From an uncultured Collinsella sp. (lineage in GTDB: Bacteria; Actinomycetota; Coriobacteriia; Coriobacteriales; Coriobacteriaceae), in contig UQRW01000008.1 in NCBI GenBank assembly GCA_900543515.1, positions 1 through 55,699 on the forward strand: a stretch of DNA of 55,699 bases. The letters are read 5' to 3'. The notes under the pieces are model-generated. The model was not told the origin of the DNA. It saw only the letters and a list, made by a program, of their open reading frames with translations, and made no database searches. The position numbers and the translations under genes were made by a program. How positions within the stretch are numbered: the first letter of the stretch is position 1; every line of letters starts with the position of its first letter. Below, in pieces: positions 23,754 to 31,057 of this stretch.

Positions 23754-25055
23754 CTATGCCAGCTTGTCGATTTGCCCAATCTCCCAAAGCGGAATATTGA
23801 CGAGCATGCCCTCGTCTCTATATGCCGCCAGGGAGCTCCTCACGCAACGCTCGAGCTTGAATTTTTCGCAGGCTATTTTCAGACTCTTCGCTTTAAGGTT
23901 CTCTGCCGCCTTGACCTCAAGCGGAAGCACGGTTCCCGCATGGTCGATGGCAAAGTCGGTTTCGGCATTGCCAGAGGTAGAGGACCAATACGCGGGAGTT
24001 TTGTCCTGGAGCAAAAGCTCCTGCGCGACGTATTGTTCGGTCAGCGAACCTTTGAACTCGGTAAAAACAGCGGATCCGTTAAGAACGATGGCCGGAGAGA
24101 GACCGGAGAGCGCTCCGAGGATGCCGGTGTCGATGCAGAACAGTTTGAAGCCCGAGAGGTCTTCGTAGCTCGAGAGCGGCGCCTTTAGAGCGGAAACACG
24201 TGGCACCTTATGAACGATTCCGTAGTCCGTGAGCCACTGGAGGCTTTCCTCGAAATCGCGTGCGCGCGCTCCGGGGCGAAGGGCGCCATAGACAAACTTC
24301 TTGTTCTCTTTGGCAAGCTGGCCGGGAAGGGATTTCCAAACCAACCTCATGCGCTCGATGATGCGGGCGGGTGCATGTTTGCCAAAATCGGATTCGTAAG
24401 CCTCGATGATTTGCTGCTGAAGCCTTCGGGCTTCGATGAAGTCGCGTGTCTCGGCGAAAGCGGAGACAACTTCGGGCATACCGCCGACAACAAGGTATTC
24501 CTTGAGCAAGTGTTCGAGCTTTTCGGTAACGTTTGCTAGAAGGTTCATGTCTGCGGCAAGGATGGCGTCGGCGAGCGGGTCGCCGTCGACGGCACGAACG
24601 AACTCGGCGAACCCCATGGGACGCATGGTGAGCTGGTCGATTTTGCCGACGGGAAATGACTCATTTTCGCGTCGGAGCGCGAGGCCCATATAGGAACCGG
24701 CTGCTACGATGTGGTATTCGGGTGCAAGCTCGTTGAAGTACTTGAGCGAGGTGATCCCGCGCGGGGCCTCTTGGATCTCGTCGAAGATGATGAGCGTGTC
24801 TGCTGGCGTTACAGTTTGGCCACGTAGGAGTTCTATCTGGGAGATGATGCGCTTGGGGTCGAGGTCCCCATCGAACAGCGAGCGTGTGCTCGGCTCGAGC
24901 ATAAAGTCAAAACGAATGACGTTTCGATACTGCTGGCTTGCGAATTCGTTAAGAAGCCAAGTCTTTCCTGTCTGGCGGGCTCCCTTAAGCAAGAGAGGTT
25001 TGCGATTCGTCCTTGATTTCCAAGCGATAAGTTCGCTCATAAGCTGTCGCTGCAT
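23754..25055 (-). CDS. AAA ATPase with DUF4143 domain (AAA_14), first
   Basis: Protein of 433 residues. The ATG at 25055 has GGGAGG 5 nt upstream and is chosen over an in-frame TTG at 25067. Walker A is GARQTGKT (25-32) and Walker B LIIFDEIQEAP (88-97). The C-terminal DUF4143 region includes VFTEFKGSLTEQYVAQELL and a PD-(D/E)XK-like ETDFAIDHAGTVLPLEVKAAEN. Such ATPases occur in many divergent copies in gut bacteria; their role is unknown, with nuclease-like and defence roles suggested. It has three 33-bp repeats in its upstream region and looks AT-richer than its neighbours, consistent with acquisition. A second member is at 34317. Confidence 0.85.
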   Translation of the reverse strand: MQRQLMSELIAWKSRTNRKPLLLKGARQTGKTWLLNEFASQQYRNVIRFDFMLEPSTRSLFDGDLDPKRIISQIELLRGQTVTPADTLIIFDEIQEAPRGITSLKYFNELAPEYHIVAAGSYMGLALRRENESFPVGKIDQLTMRPMGFAEFVRAVDGDPLADAILAADMNLLANVTEKLEHLLKEYLVVGGMPEVVSAFAETRDFIEARRLQQQIIEAYESDFGKHAPARIIERMRLVWKSLPGQLAKENKKFVYGALRPGARARDFEESLQWLTDYGIVHKVPRVSALKAPLSSYEDLSGFKLFCIDTGILGALSGLSPAIVLNGSAVFTEFKGSLTEQYVAQELLLQDKTPAYWSSTSGNAETDFAIDHAGTVLPLEVKAAENLKAKSLKIACEKFKLERCVRSSLAAYRDEGMLVNIPLWEIGQIDKLA

Positions 25056-25100
25056 ATTGCCTCCCAACCCTCTCGGTTAGTATAAGGCCATTTGGGTGTT

Positions 25101-25183
25101 TCCATCGGAAAATGTGCGAGACAACCACGTTTTTCCATCGGAAAATGTGCGAGACAACCACGTTTTTCCATCGGAAAATGTGG
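25101..25183. repeat. Tandem 33-bp repeats with palindromic core upstream of the DUF4143 ATPase
   Basis: Two full units and one partial unit start at 25101, 25134 and 25167. Each contains TTTCCATCGGAAA, an inverted repeat with 3-nt centre, followed by ATGTG. They lie 46-128 bp upstream of the ATPase start on the minus strand. Units three DNA turns apart suit cooperative protein binding. There are no variable spacers, so this is not a CRISPR array. Confidence 0.75.
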
Positions 25184-25262
25184 TAAGAAACTCATTGGGT
25201 GGGCGGAAAAAGAAGTCAAAAAAGCCCCGTCCCAAATGAGCTGCTCTGCAGTTGACGGCGTC

Positions 25263-25303
25263 CAAAAGAAACGAGCCCGCATCCCTGGGGGACACGAGCT
25301 CGT
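25263..25303 (-). terminator. Terminator of tRNA-Leu
   Basis: On the minus strand ACGAGC (25303-25298) pairs with GCTCGT (25276-25271), followed by TTCTTTT. It starts 10 bp after the tRNA 3' end. Confidence 0.65.
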
Positions 25304-25313
25304 AAACAATACG

Positions 25314-25398
25314 TGGTAGGGGCGGTGGGACTCGAACCCACAATCCTTGCGGCGAGAGATTTTAAGTCTCCTGCGTATGCCAATTCCGCCACGCCCCC
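25314..25398 (-). tRNA. tRNA-Leu (anticodon UAA)
   Basis: The minus strand reads GGGGGCG at the 5' end pairing with CGCCCCT near the 3' end, with an encoded CCA at 25316-25314. The anticodon stem GGAGA/TCTCT encloses loop CTTAAAA, giving anticodon TAA (UAA). The long variable arm (GCCGCAAGGATTGT) and the T-loop GGTTCGAGTCC fit tRNA-Leu. Length is 85 nt. It lies between the DUF4143 upstream repeats and the next minus-strand gene. Confidence 0.95.
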
Positions 25399-25429
25399 GT
25401 GAGACTAGAAGTCTAGCACAAGCCGTCCG

Positions 25430-26053
25430 TTACGCGTTGACGGCCATCGAGTGTTGGCCCGACTTCTCCAGGAACTCCTGGAACTTGGCTTCGTCGCCCT
25501 TGTTCTGGTACTGCAGGGCTAGCAGGTACTCCAAGCGGCAGCGCTTGACCGGGTCGTCGCCGACATCCTCGAGCATGCGCTCCAGCTCGGGAATGTCGTT
25601 GTGGCGCTTGAGGATCATCGTGTCGTACATCAGCTGACACTCGTGCGCAACTGCCTCGGCCTGACCGCCCTCAAAGCCCTTGATCTCGTGCAACAGCTCT
25701 TTGGACTTTTTGCGGTCCTCCTGGCCAACATAGTAGTTAAAGGCCTTAATCACCAAGTCGACGCGCTGCATCTTGGGGAGGTTGAGTCCCAGCAGTAGGT
25801 CGAACATCTCGCTGGCACGCTCGTGGTCCTCGCGCAGCAGATAGGAGTTCAGACGCAGGTAGTCGCGGTTGTAGCGCGGGTACAGCATGCTGGTGAGTTT
25901 GCCGTCGAGCAAACGATCGAACTCGTCCCACTGCTTGGCAGCCATAAGCTGCTGCAGGCGCTTAAACGTGGTGCGTTTTTTGACGCTAAAGAACACCGAC
26001 ACGGCGATGCAGATGATAACGACGGCGGTCCAGAGGGTGCGGGAATCGGGCAT
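25430..26053 (-). CDS. Membrane-anchored helical-repeat (TPR-like) protein
   Basis: Protein of 207 residues with TAAGGA upstream of the ATG at 26053. One N-terminal membrane segment (about 7-22, LWTAVVIICIAVSVFF) is followed by a soluble, helix-rich region with a periodic pattern of Leu and Tyr (YNRDYLRLNSYLL, AFNYYVGQED, LEYLLALQYQNKGDEAKFQEF) that suggests TPR-type repeats. No enzyme motif is seen. It faces the orphan PTS EIIB gene divergently over a 163-bp gap. No function is assigned. Confidence 0.75.
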   Translation of the reverse strand: MPDSRTLWTAVVIICIAVSVFFSVKKRTTFKRLQQLMAAKQWDEFDRLLDGKLTSMLYPRYNRDYLRLNSYLLREDHERASEMFDLLLGLNLPKMQRVDLVIKAFNYYVGQEDRKKSKELLHEIKGFEGGQAEAVAHECQLMYDTMILKRHNDIPELERMLEDVGDDPVKRCRLEYLLALQYQNKGDEAKFQEFLEKSGQHSMAVNA

Positions 26054-26216
26054 ATTAGGGTCCTTAGTCGCTCATAAAGCGAGCGGTATGACAACACGTA
26101 CTAGATGTATTATACGCAGCGCGCAAGCAAACTGGCATAAAAGCTCATCGAGGCCGAGTGCCATCGCTCGCTGCGGTACACTTACCTAAAGTAAACCATG
26201 AAGGGAGACATTACCT

Positions 26217-26504
26217 ATGAAGAAGATCGTTTTGGCTTGCGGCGCTGGCGCTGCCACTTCCACGCTCGTTGCCCAGAAGGTCGCCACCATGCTCGACGCC
26301 AACGGCTATGCCGGCAAGTACGAGATCGTGCAGTGCGCCATCTCCGAGGCCAAGGACGTTTGCGACGAGGGCGCCGACCTGCTGATCGCCACCACCGTTG
26401 CCCCCGAGGGCCTCACCTGCCCGTACGTGAGCGGCGTGCCCTTCATGACCGGCATGAACCGCGTCGCTGCCGAGAAGGCCGTCCTCGACGTCATGGCTCA
26501 GTAG
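26217..26504 (+). CDS. Orphan PTS galactitol-type EIIB component
   Basis: Protein of 95 residues; the ATG at 26217 follows AAGGGAGA. Fits the GatB/SgcB fold: KKIVLACGAGAATSTLVAQKV with the phospho-cysteine C8 and the P-loop that binds phosphate. The remainder is a complete Rossmann-like domain (ADLLIATTVAPEG). No IIA or IIC of this family is in the window. It is followed 11 bp later by a VOC-family gene, which suggests co-expression. It may serve a distant permease or be a phosphorylation-sensing module. Confidence 0.88.
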   Translation: MKKIVLACGAGAATSTLVAQKVATMLDANGYAGKYEIVQCAISEAKDVCDEGADLLIATTVAPEGLTCPYVSGVPFMTGMNRVAAEKAVLDVMAQ

Positions 26505-26515
26505 GCGCTGCCTGT

Positions 26516-26890
26516 ATGAATGAGCAGAACGCCAATCCGGTCGAGCTCTTTGGCATGCGCGTTGCCCATGTGGGCATTAACGCTGCCGACCCGGCAGACG
26601 CCTTGGAGATCGCGGAGCTGTTCTCGACGATGATGGGCCTGCCCGTTATTGAGACCCCGGTTTCGTACTTTAACGATTCGCTGGTCGAGATCATGAAGCA
26701 GAACGGTCGTGGCGCCAAGGGCCACATTGGCTTTGCCGTCAACGACATCGATGCGGCCGAGAAGTGGTTTGCCGAGCGCGGGCTCGAGGTCAACGAGGAG
26801 TCGCGCGTGCTGCTGCCCGACGGCGGCACCAAGCTCGTGTACTTTAAGCGCGAGTTCGCCGGCTTCGCCGTGCATCTGTGCCGCGAGTAG
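26516..26890 (+). CDS. VOC (glyoxalase/dioxygenase superfamily) protein
   Basis: Protein of 124 residues with ATG at 26516; a longer frame would overlap the EIIB gene and is rejected. Two beta-alpha-beta-beta-beta modules of the VOC fold are seen: VAHVGINAADPADALEIAELF (16-36) and KGHIGFAVNDIDAAEKWFAERG (about 68-89), with SLVEIMK and GFAVHLC strands. His/Glu residues at strand ends may bind a metal. Substrate unknown. Co-transcription with an orphan sugar EIIB hints at carbohydrate-related chemistry, but this is only context. Confidence 0.82.
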   Translation: MNEQNANPVELFGMRVAHVGINAADPADALEIAELFSTMMGLPVIETPVSYFNDSLVEIMKQNGRGAKGHIGFAVNDIDAAEKWFAERGLEVNEESRVLLPDGGTKLVYFKREFAGFAVHLCRE

Positions 26891-26914
26891 CGCACAAGCT
26901 GCCATAGCTAGCAA

Positions 26915-26950
26915 AAAGGGATAGGGCCGCGTGGCCCTATCCCTTTATTT
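26915..26950. terminator. Bidirectional terminator between VOC gene and histidine kinase
   Basis: Perfect 14-bp stem (AAAGGGATAGGGCC at 26915-26928 with its complement at 26933-26946), 4-nt loop, with T-rich tail on the plus strand and an A-run (26913-26917) giving a T-run on the minus strand. It serves both convergent units. Confidence 0.9.
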
Positions 26951-26965
26951 ATGCCGAGGGGCTTC

Positions 26966-28261
26966 CTACCGCGGCAGGCGAATCGTAAAGCGGCTGCCGA
27001 CGCCCTCGACCGAGGTCACGCCGATGACGCCGCCATGGCTATCGACGATCCACTTGGCAATGGCAAGCCCCAGACCCGAGCCCTGCGCGCCGGCATCGCG
27101 TGCGTTGTCGGCGCGGTAGAACCGTTCAAATGCGTGAGCTGCGGATTCCTGGTTCATGCCGATGCCCTCGTCCTCAACACTTATGTCGATCGTGCCCGCG
27201 CCCGCATCCGGCGTTATGCCAAATGTGACGGCCGTTCCCGCATCCGAGTACTTGGCGGCGTTTTGCACGATCACGCGCAGGGCTTGCTTCACGAGCGCCA
27301 CGTCGACGGGCGCATCGCAGCGCGGGTCGCTGACAAGCGCGGCGTCGTATGCCAGCTGATACGTGTGCGCGGTATCGATCATCTGCGATTCCTCGCATAC
27401 CTCGCCGACCAGTGCGGCCAGGTTGGTATCCGCACGCCGCAGGACCGTGCGTCCGGCATCGCCGCGCGCCAAAAACAGCAGCTGCTCCACGAGCTCCTGC
27501 ATGTGCTCGCTTTCGGCCTTGAGGGACGCGATGGATTCCGCCAGCACGTCCGGGTCGTCTTTGCCCCAGCGGTCGAGCATGTTCACGTAGCCCTGAATCA
27601 CCGCGATGGGCGTGCGCAGCTCGTGGCTTGCATCGTTGACAAAGCGCATCTGCTGCAGCTTGGCCTCTTGCATCTGGCGCAGCAGGCGGTTGAGTGCGAC
27701 CTCGATGCTTGCCAGGTCGGCGTCGCCGGTGGTGACGCTCGGCGAGTCGACGCTCGCGCGCTCGATGGCTTGCTCCAGCGTTTCCATCTTGCCGCCGGAG
27801 AGCTGCATGCGGCCGAGCTCGTCCACGCGCAGGGCCAGGTCGTTGAGCGGCGCCATGGTGCGGCGCACACGGCGAGCGCCGCCGAGCATATCGAGCATGC
27901 TGATGACCTGCCAACCTACAACAACGATATAGAGGGGCCAAAGTGCGATGAGGTCCTGCGCGAGGGGGAAGGTCTTGGTGGTACGCGCAAGCTCGACGGT
28001 ATAGGTGAGCGTTGTCAGGTCCCAGCCGCGCGCGGGCTTCAGCGACATGCCGCGAACGGTGGCGCCGGGGATCCATCCTGCGGTAAACGCGCTGTCGGGC
28101 AGTGTCTGGTTGTATCCATAGACGAGGATCGCCGCCGCAATCACCACCAGCAACAGATCGAGCCAGACGTAGCTCATCAGGCGGCGCCACATATAGCTCC
28201 AGTTGATGGCGCGGGCGATGGAGGTGACGCGCTTGGCCTCGGCGTTACGTGCGGCAGACAT
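26966..28261 (-). CDS. Sensor histidine kinase (HisKA/HATPase_c)
   Basis: Protein of 431 residues; the ATG at 28261 overlaps the response-regulator stop by 17 bp. Two membrane segments (about 31-50 and 105-125) bracket an extracytoplasmic loop of about 55 residues. Then come a HAMP-like linker, the H-box RFVNDASHELRTPIAVIQGY with phospho-accepting H213, the N-box IVQNAAKYSD, and G-boxes DEGIGM and GSGLGLAIAKW. It phosphorylates the co-encoded OmpR-type regulator. The signal is unknown; the short sensor loop lacks a recognisable domain. Confidence 0.93.
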   Translation of the reverse strand: MSAARNAEAKRVTSIARAINWSYMWRRLMSYVWLDLLLVVIAAAILVYGYNQTLPDSAFTAGWIPGATVRGMSLKPARGWDLTTLTYTVELARTTKTFPLAQDLIALWPLYIVVVGWQVISMLDMLGGARRVRRTMAPLNDLALRVDELGRMQLSGGKMETLEQAIERASVDSPSVTTGDADLASIEVALNRLLRQMQEAKLQQMRFVNDASHELRTPIAVIQGYVNMLDRWGKDDPDVLAESIASLKAESEHMQELVEQLLFLARGDAGRTVLRRADTNLAALVGEVCEESQMIDTAHTYQLAYDAALVSDPRCDAPVDVALVKQALRVIVQNAAKYSDAGTAVTFGITPDAGAGTIDISVEDEGIGMNQESAAHAFERFYRADNARDAGAQGSGLGLAIAKWIVDSHGGVIGVTSVEGVGSRFTIRLPR

Positions 28262-29024
28262 AGCCCACCCCGCGCACGGTCTGGATGATGCGGGCACCGC
28301 CGGCGTCCTCGATCTTGGCGCGCAGGTGCGCGATGTGCACGTCGACGTTGTTGGTGTCGCCCACGTATTCGTAGCCCAGCGCCTCGTGCGCAATGCGCTC
28401 GCGCGTGAGCACGGTGCCGGCATGTGCCATAAGCAGGGCGAGGACGTCGAACTCGCGGGCGGTCAGCACGATGGGCGAGCCGCCGACCGTGACTTCGCGG
28501 CGGTCGGGATCGAGCGCAACCGAGCCCACGGCGAGCGTGGCGGGGGAGAGCGAGGCGGAAACCTGGGTCGAGTCACTGACCGGGGGCATCGCAGTGGCGC
28601 CGACACCCGTGCCGCCTGCCGCGCCCGTCCCGATGCCGCCAACGCCCGAAGCCGCCCGCACGGCCTCCGAGCGCTTCAACGCCACGCGGATCCGTGCGAA
28701 CAGCTCCTCAATCGCAAACGGCTTGGTCAGGTAATCGTCGGCGCCGGCATCGAGCCCGGCCACCTTGTCCATCACGGCATCGCGCGCGGTGACCATTATC
28801 ACCGGCACATCCTTGTGCTTACGGACGCGCCGCAGGACCTCCATGCCGTTGAGCTGCGGCAACAGCACATCGAGCAGAATAAGATCGTAGTTGCGCTCCA
28901 GCGCCAGGTCCACGGCGGTGCGGCCATCGGCGGCGTGTTCCACCTGGTAGCCCTCGTGCTCCAGCTCGAGCGTCACAAAGCGGGCGATTTTCTCCTCGTC
29001 CTCTACGATCAGGATCCGTGCCAT
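28245..29024 (-). CDS. OmpR-family response regulator with long Gly/Ala linker
   Basis: Protein of 259 residues. The receiver domain (1-120) carries D52 in LILLDVLLP and K101 or thereabouts in YLTKPF. A C-terminal winged helix (about 165-258) has LTAREFDVLALLMAHAG and VRGVGYVCR. The two are joined by an unusually long low-complexity linker (about 123-160, Gly/Ala/Thr/Ser rich); typical members have about 10-15 residues here. Operon DUF4342-regulator-kinase. Confidence 0.93.
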   Translation of the reverse strand: MARILIVEDEEKIARFVTLELEHEGYQVEHAADGRTAVDLALERNYDLILLDVLLPQLNGMEVLRRVRKHKDVPVIMVTARDAVMDKVAGLDAGADDYLTKPFAIEELFARIRVALKRSEAVRAASGVGGIGTGAAGGTGVGATAMPPVSDSTQVSASLSPATLAVGSVALDPDRREVTVGGSPIVLTAREFDVLALLMAHAGTVLTRERIAHEALGYEYVGDTNNVDVHIAHLRAKIEDAGGARIIQTVRGVGYVCRT

Positions 29025-29042
29025 GCGTGCCCCCGTCTGCGA

Positions 29043-29585
29043 TTACTTGTCGTCGTTCAGATTTTGCTTGATGTCGTCCGCAGCATCGGCGGCGTGATTC
29101 ATAAGGTTGTTGATGCTGCCGGGCACGTCGCCGTCGCTGTCGATGCGGTAGCGCATGCCAAAGAACAGGCCAATCAGCATCAGCCAAATCGTAGCGCCCC
29201 AGGCAAACAGGGCGATGATGGGGATCAGGATGGGGATGTTGAGGATGATCGCATCGCGGCGCGTGGCGATAAACTTGGTGTCCAGGCTCAGGCGGAAGAG
29301 CTTTTTGAGGTACTCCCATACGCTGTCCATCTTCTTGGAGAAGTCGGTCTTTTCGCTCGACTTCTCGTAGGCGGCCTGCGCGGCGACCATCTCGGCTGAG
29401 GGCTCATCGACCGGCTCAGACTCGGTGGCGGCATGCGCTGATGTGGTCTGGGTCTTGCCCTGCGACTCGAGCCAAATGATGGCGTCCAAAACGTTGCCGT
29501 CGGCGGCGTCGAGCGCGGCCTTGGCATCGGTGTAGCTCACGTTGCACTTGGTGCGGATGGTTTCAACTTTTTCGAGGTCGTCCAT
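29043..29585 (-). CDS. DUF4342 domain membrane protein
   Basis: Protein of 180 residues with a TS-N/UBA-like N-terminal domain (VETIRTKCNVSYTDAKAALDAADGNVLDAIIWLES, 7-41), as in DUF4342 proteins. It continues with a disordered charged segment, then a hydrophobic pair of membrane helices (about 113-142, IILNIPILIPIIALFAWGATIWLMLIGLFFG), and a short acidic tail. It lies 18 bp upstream of the response regulator in the same unit, so it may modulate or be sensed by the two-component system. Biochemical function unknown. Confidence 0.82.
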   Translation of the reverse strand: MDDLEKVETIRTKCNVSYTDAKAALDAADGNVLDAIIWLESQGKTQTTSAHAATESEPVDEPSAEMVAAQAAYEKSSEKTDFSKKMDSVWEYLKKLFRLSLDTKFIATRRDAIILNIPILIPIIALFAWGATIWLMLIGLFFGMRYRIDSDGDVPGSINNLMNHAADAADDIKQNLNDDK

Positions 29586-29703
29586 GACCTGTCCTTTCGT
29601 TCGATGGGCGCGACGCCAGGCGATCTGCCTGGGCGCGAGCGTTGCGTTCGGCGGCCTGCGTTGCGCGGCGCCGCCCCGCCCTTGGTCGAACTCTATAGTG
29701 CAG

Positions 29704-29731
29704 GTTATAGATTAAGCGATTCTTGAGCCAA
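29704..29731 (-). promoter_or_regulatory. Promoter of the DUF4342-regulator-kinase operon
   Basis: On the minus strand TTGGCT (29731-29726) and TATAAC (29709-29704) are separated by 16 bp. This is about 120 bp upstream of the DUF4342 start. The remainder of the 316-bp gap (29586-29901) contains no ORF with support. Confidence 0.5.
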
Positions 29732-29867
29732 GATTAATGTTGGATGAGTTTTTGGGTAGCGGTGGGAAAAGTATTAGACCTCGATAGCGGGGGATGTGGT
29801 GCCGGTGCAAAACGGCGTCAGACATAGGATAAACAAAGCGCGCCGATCATAAGGAATTATAATCACG

Positions 29868-29895
29868 TTGCAAAAGTATGAAAATATCCTACAAT
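29868..29895 (+). promoter_or_regulatory. Promoter of the AbiEi-like gene, apparently leaderless
   Basis: TTGCAA (29868-29873), 16-bp spacer, TACAAT (29890-29895). A start 6-7 nt downstream falls on the ATG at 29902, giving a leaderless mRNA; no Shine-Dalgarno sequence is seen. A second TATAAT at 29858-29863 could instead serve the alternative ATG at 29878. Confidence 0.45.
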
Positions 29896-29901
29896 TGCGA
29901 C

Positions 29902-30525
29902 ATGAAGTACTTTAGCAACATAACGGCGATAAGCGAGCTTTCCGAGAGCGAGGGCGTGTTCACCACGGCCCAGGCGGCTCGCATGGACATCTCTCGAGAT
30001 GCACTGGCACACTCATGCCGTGCAGGGCGTCTTGAACGGATATGCCACGGCGCCTACCGGATGTCGGGCACGCAGCGCCGAGATACCGACGAGCTCAACG
30101 CTTTCTGGAAGCTCACCAATCCCTCCCTTTGCGCGTGGGAGAGAAAACGCCGGTGGGATGGCATCGCCGTGAGCGGTACGACGGCGGCGAACCTACAGCA
30201 AATAGGCGATTTCTATCTGTCCCCCTATAGGATGACCGCGCCCATGCGTATCAACACAAGAAACGAATCCCTTTCCTTTGTAAAGCGCGAGATTGCTGAG
30301 CAGGACATCGTTTGGCTCGACGGCCTGCCGGTAACTAAACCCGAGCGCACGCTTGTCGATCTTTGTCTCGATTGCGAGGACCCCTCATTAATTATCGATG
30401 CCTATAACGACGCGCTTGGGCGAGGGCTCGATATACAGCGGCTGAAAGATCTTGTAGAGGAGAACTCTAAAACCGCCAAACGCCGCGAGTTGATGATGCC
30501 TTTGTTGATGGTACTGAACGGGTAA
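29902..30525 (+). CDS. AbiEi-like antitoxin/transcription regulator family protein
   Basis: Protein of 207 residues (215 if the ATG at 29878 is used). An N-terminal winged helix (GVFTTAQAARMDISRDALAHSCRAGRLERICHGAYRMS, about 18-55) and the TKPERTLVDLCLD segment match the AbiEi family. AbiEi proteins are type IV antitoxins that repress their operon, usually followed by the nucleotidyltransferase toxin AbiEii. Here the next gene is an unrelated NUDIX hydrolase, so the toxin partner is missing; many such stand-alone homologues exist. The region is AT-richer than the housekeeping genes, consistent with acquisition. Confidence 0.78.
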   Translation: MKYFSNITAISELSESEGVFTTAQAARMDISRDALAHSCRAGRLERICHGAYRMSGTQRRDTDELNAFWKLTNPSLCAWERKRRWDGIAVSGTTAANLQQIGDFYLSPYRMTAPMRINTRNESLSFVKREIAEQDIVWLDGLPVTKPERTLVDLCLDCEDPSLIIDAYNDALGRGLDIQRLKDLVEENSKTAKRRELMMPLLMVLNG

Positions 30526-30622
30526 TGAAAATAAACATGCAGTCTCTAACGGCGTTCCGTCACGCGGATCTCTGTCGATCACCTATACTGGTTGGGCTCA
30601 ACTGGAGAGGTGATAACTAGTT

Positions 30623-31018
30623 ATGAAATCAATCAATGTTGCAGCAGCGATTATTCAGAAAGACGGGAAGATCCTGAGCTGCCAGCGCGGCTATGGCGAG
30701 TTTAAAGACGGCTGGGAATTTCCGGGCGGCAAGCTCGAGCCGGGCGAGACCGGCGAGCAGGCAATCGTGCGCGAGATTCAAGAAGAGCTCGAGGTCACGA
30801 TCGGTAACCTCGACTATCTGTGCACGGTCGAACACGATTACGAGACGTTCCACCTGTCGATGCAGTGCTACCTGGCTACCATTCTTTCGGGGGAGTTCAA
30901 AGAGCATGCTCACGAGGATATGAAATGGCTTGATACCAATAACCTGTGGGATGTCGATTGGCTTCCGGCGGACGTTAAAGTCGTTAGGGAGCTCGAAAAG
31001 AAACTCGGGCTTAAGTAA
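30623..31018 (+). CDS. MutT-like NUDIX hydrolase
   Basis: Protein of 131 residues with GAGAGG about 11 nt before the ATG at 30623. Complete NUDIX box: GGKLEPGETGEQAIVREIQEEL (about 35-56), and a front strand VAAAIIQKDGKILSCQRG. The size and the WEFPGGK motif fit 8-oxo-dGTP diphosphatase-type MutT or CTP pyrophosphohydrolase (NudG-like). A TATACT at 30584-30589 is the probable -10. Confidence 0.9.
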   Translation: MKSINVAAAIIQKDGKILSCQRGYGEFKDGWEFPGGKLEPGETGEQAIVREIQEELEVTIGNLDYLCTVEHDYETFHLSMQCYLATILSGEFKEHAHEDMKWLDTNNLWDVDWLPADVKVVRELEKKLGLK

Positions 31019-31057
31019 GAAAGGGGCGGGCGTCACATGGCGGCTCGCTCCTTTTTG
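31019..31057. terminator. Hairpin between NUDIX gene and convergent helicase gene
   Basis: AAAGGGGCG and CGCTCCTTT at the two ends of the 39-bp gap pair with a single G-U, followed by TTT on the plus strand. It probably serves as a terminator for the NUDIX gene and possibly for both. Confidence 0.5.

Noticed and set aside
25101..25183. CRISPR array
   Set aside because: The 33-bp units are directly adjacent with no variable spacers, and no cas gene is nearby.
25037..25309. A 90-codon minus-strand ORF through the 33-bp repeats
   Set aside because: The repeat length is a multiple of three, so any frame repeats there; it overlaps the ATPase start and lacks a ribosome-binding site.
26951..28288. 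A 445-codon plus-strand frame opposite the histidine kinase
   Set aside because: The kinase motifs on the minus strand are unambiguous; the plus-strand frame has no domain.
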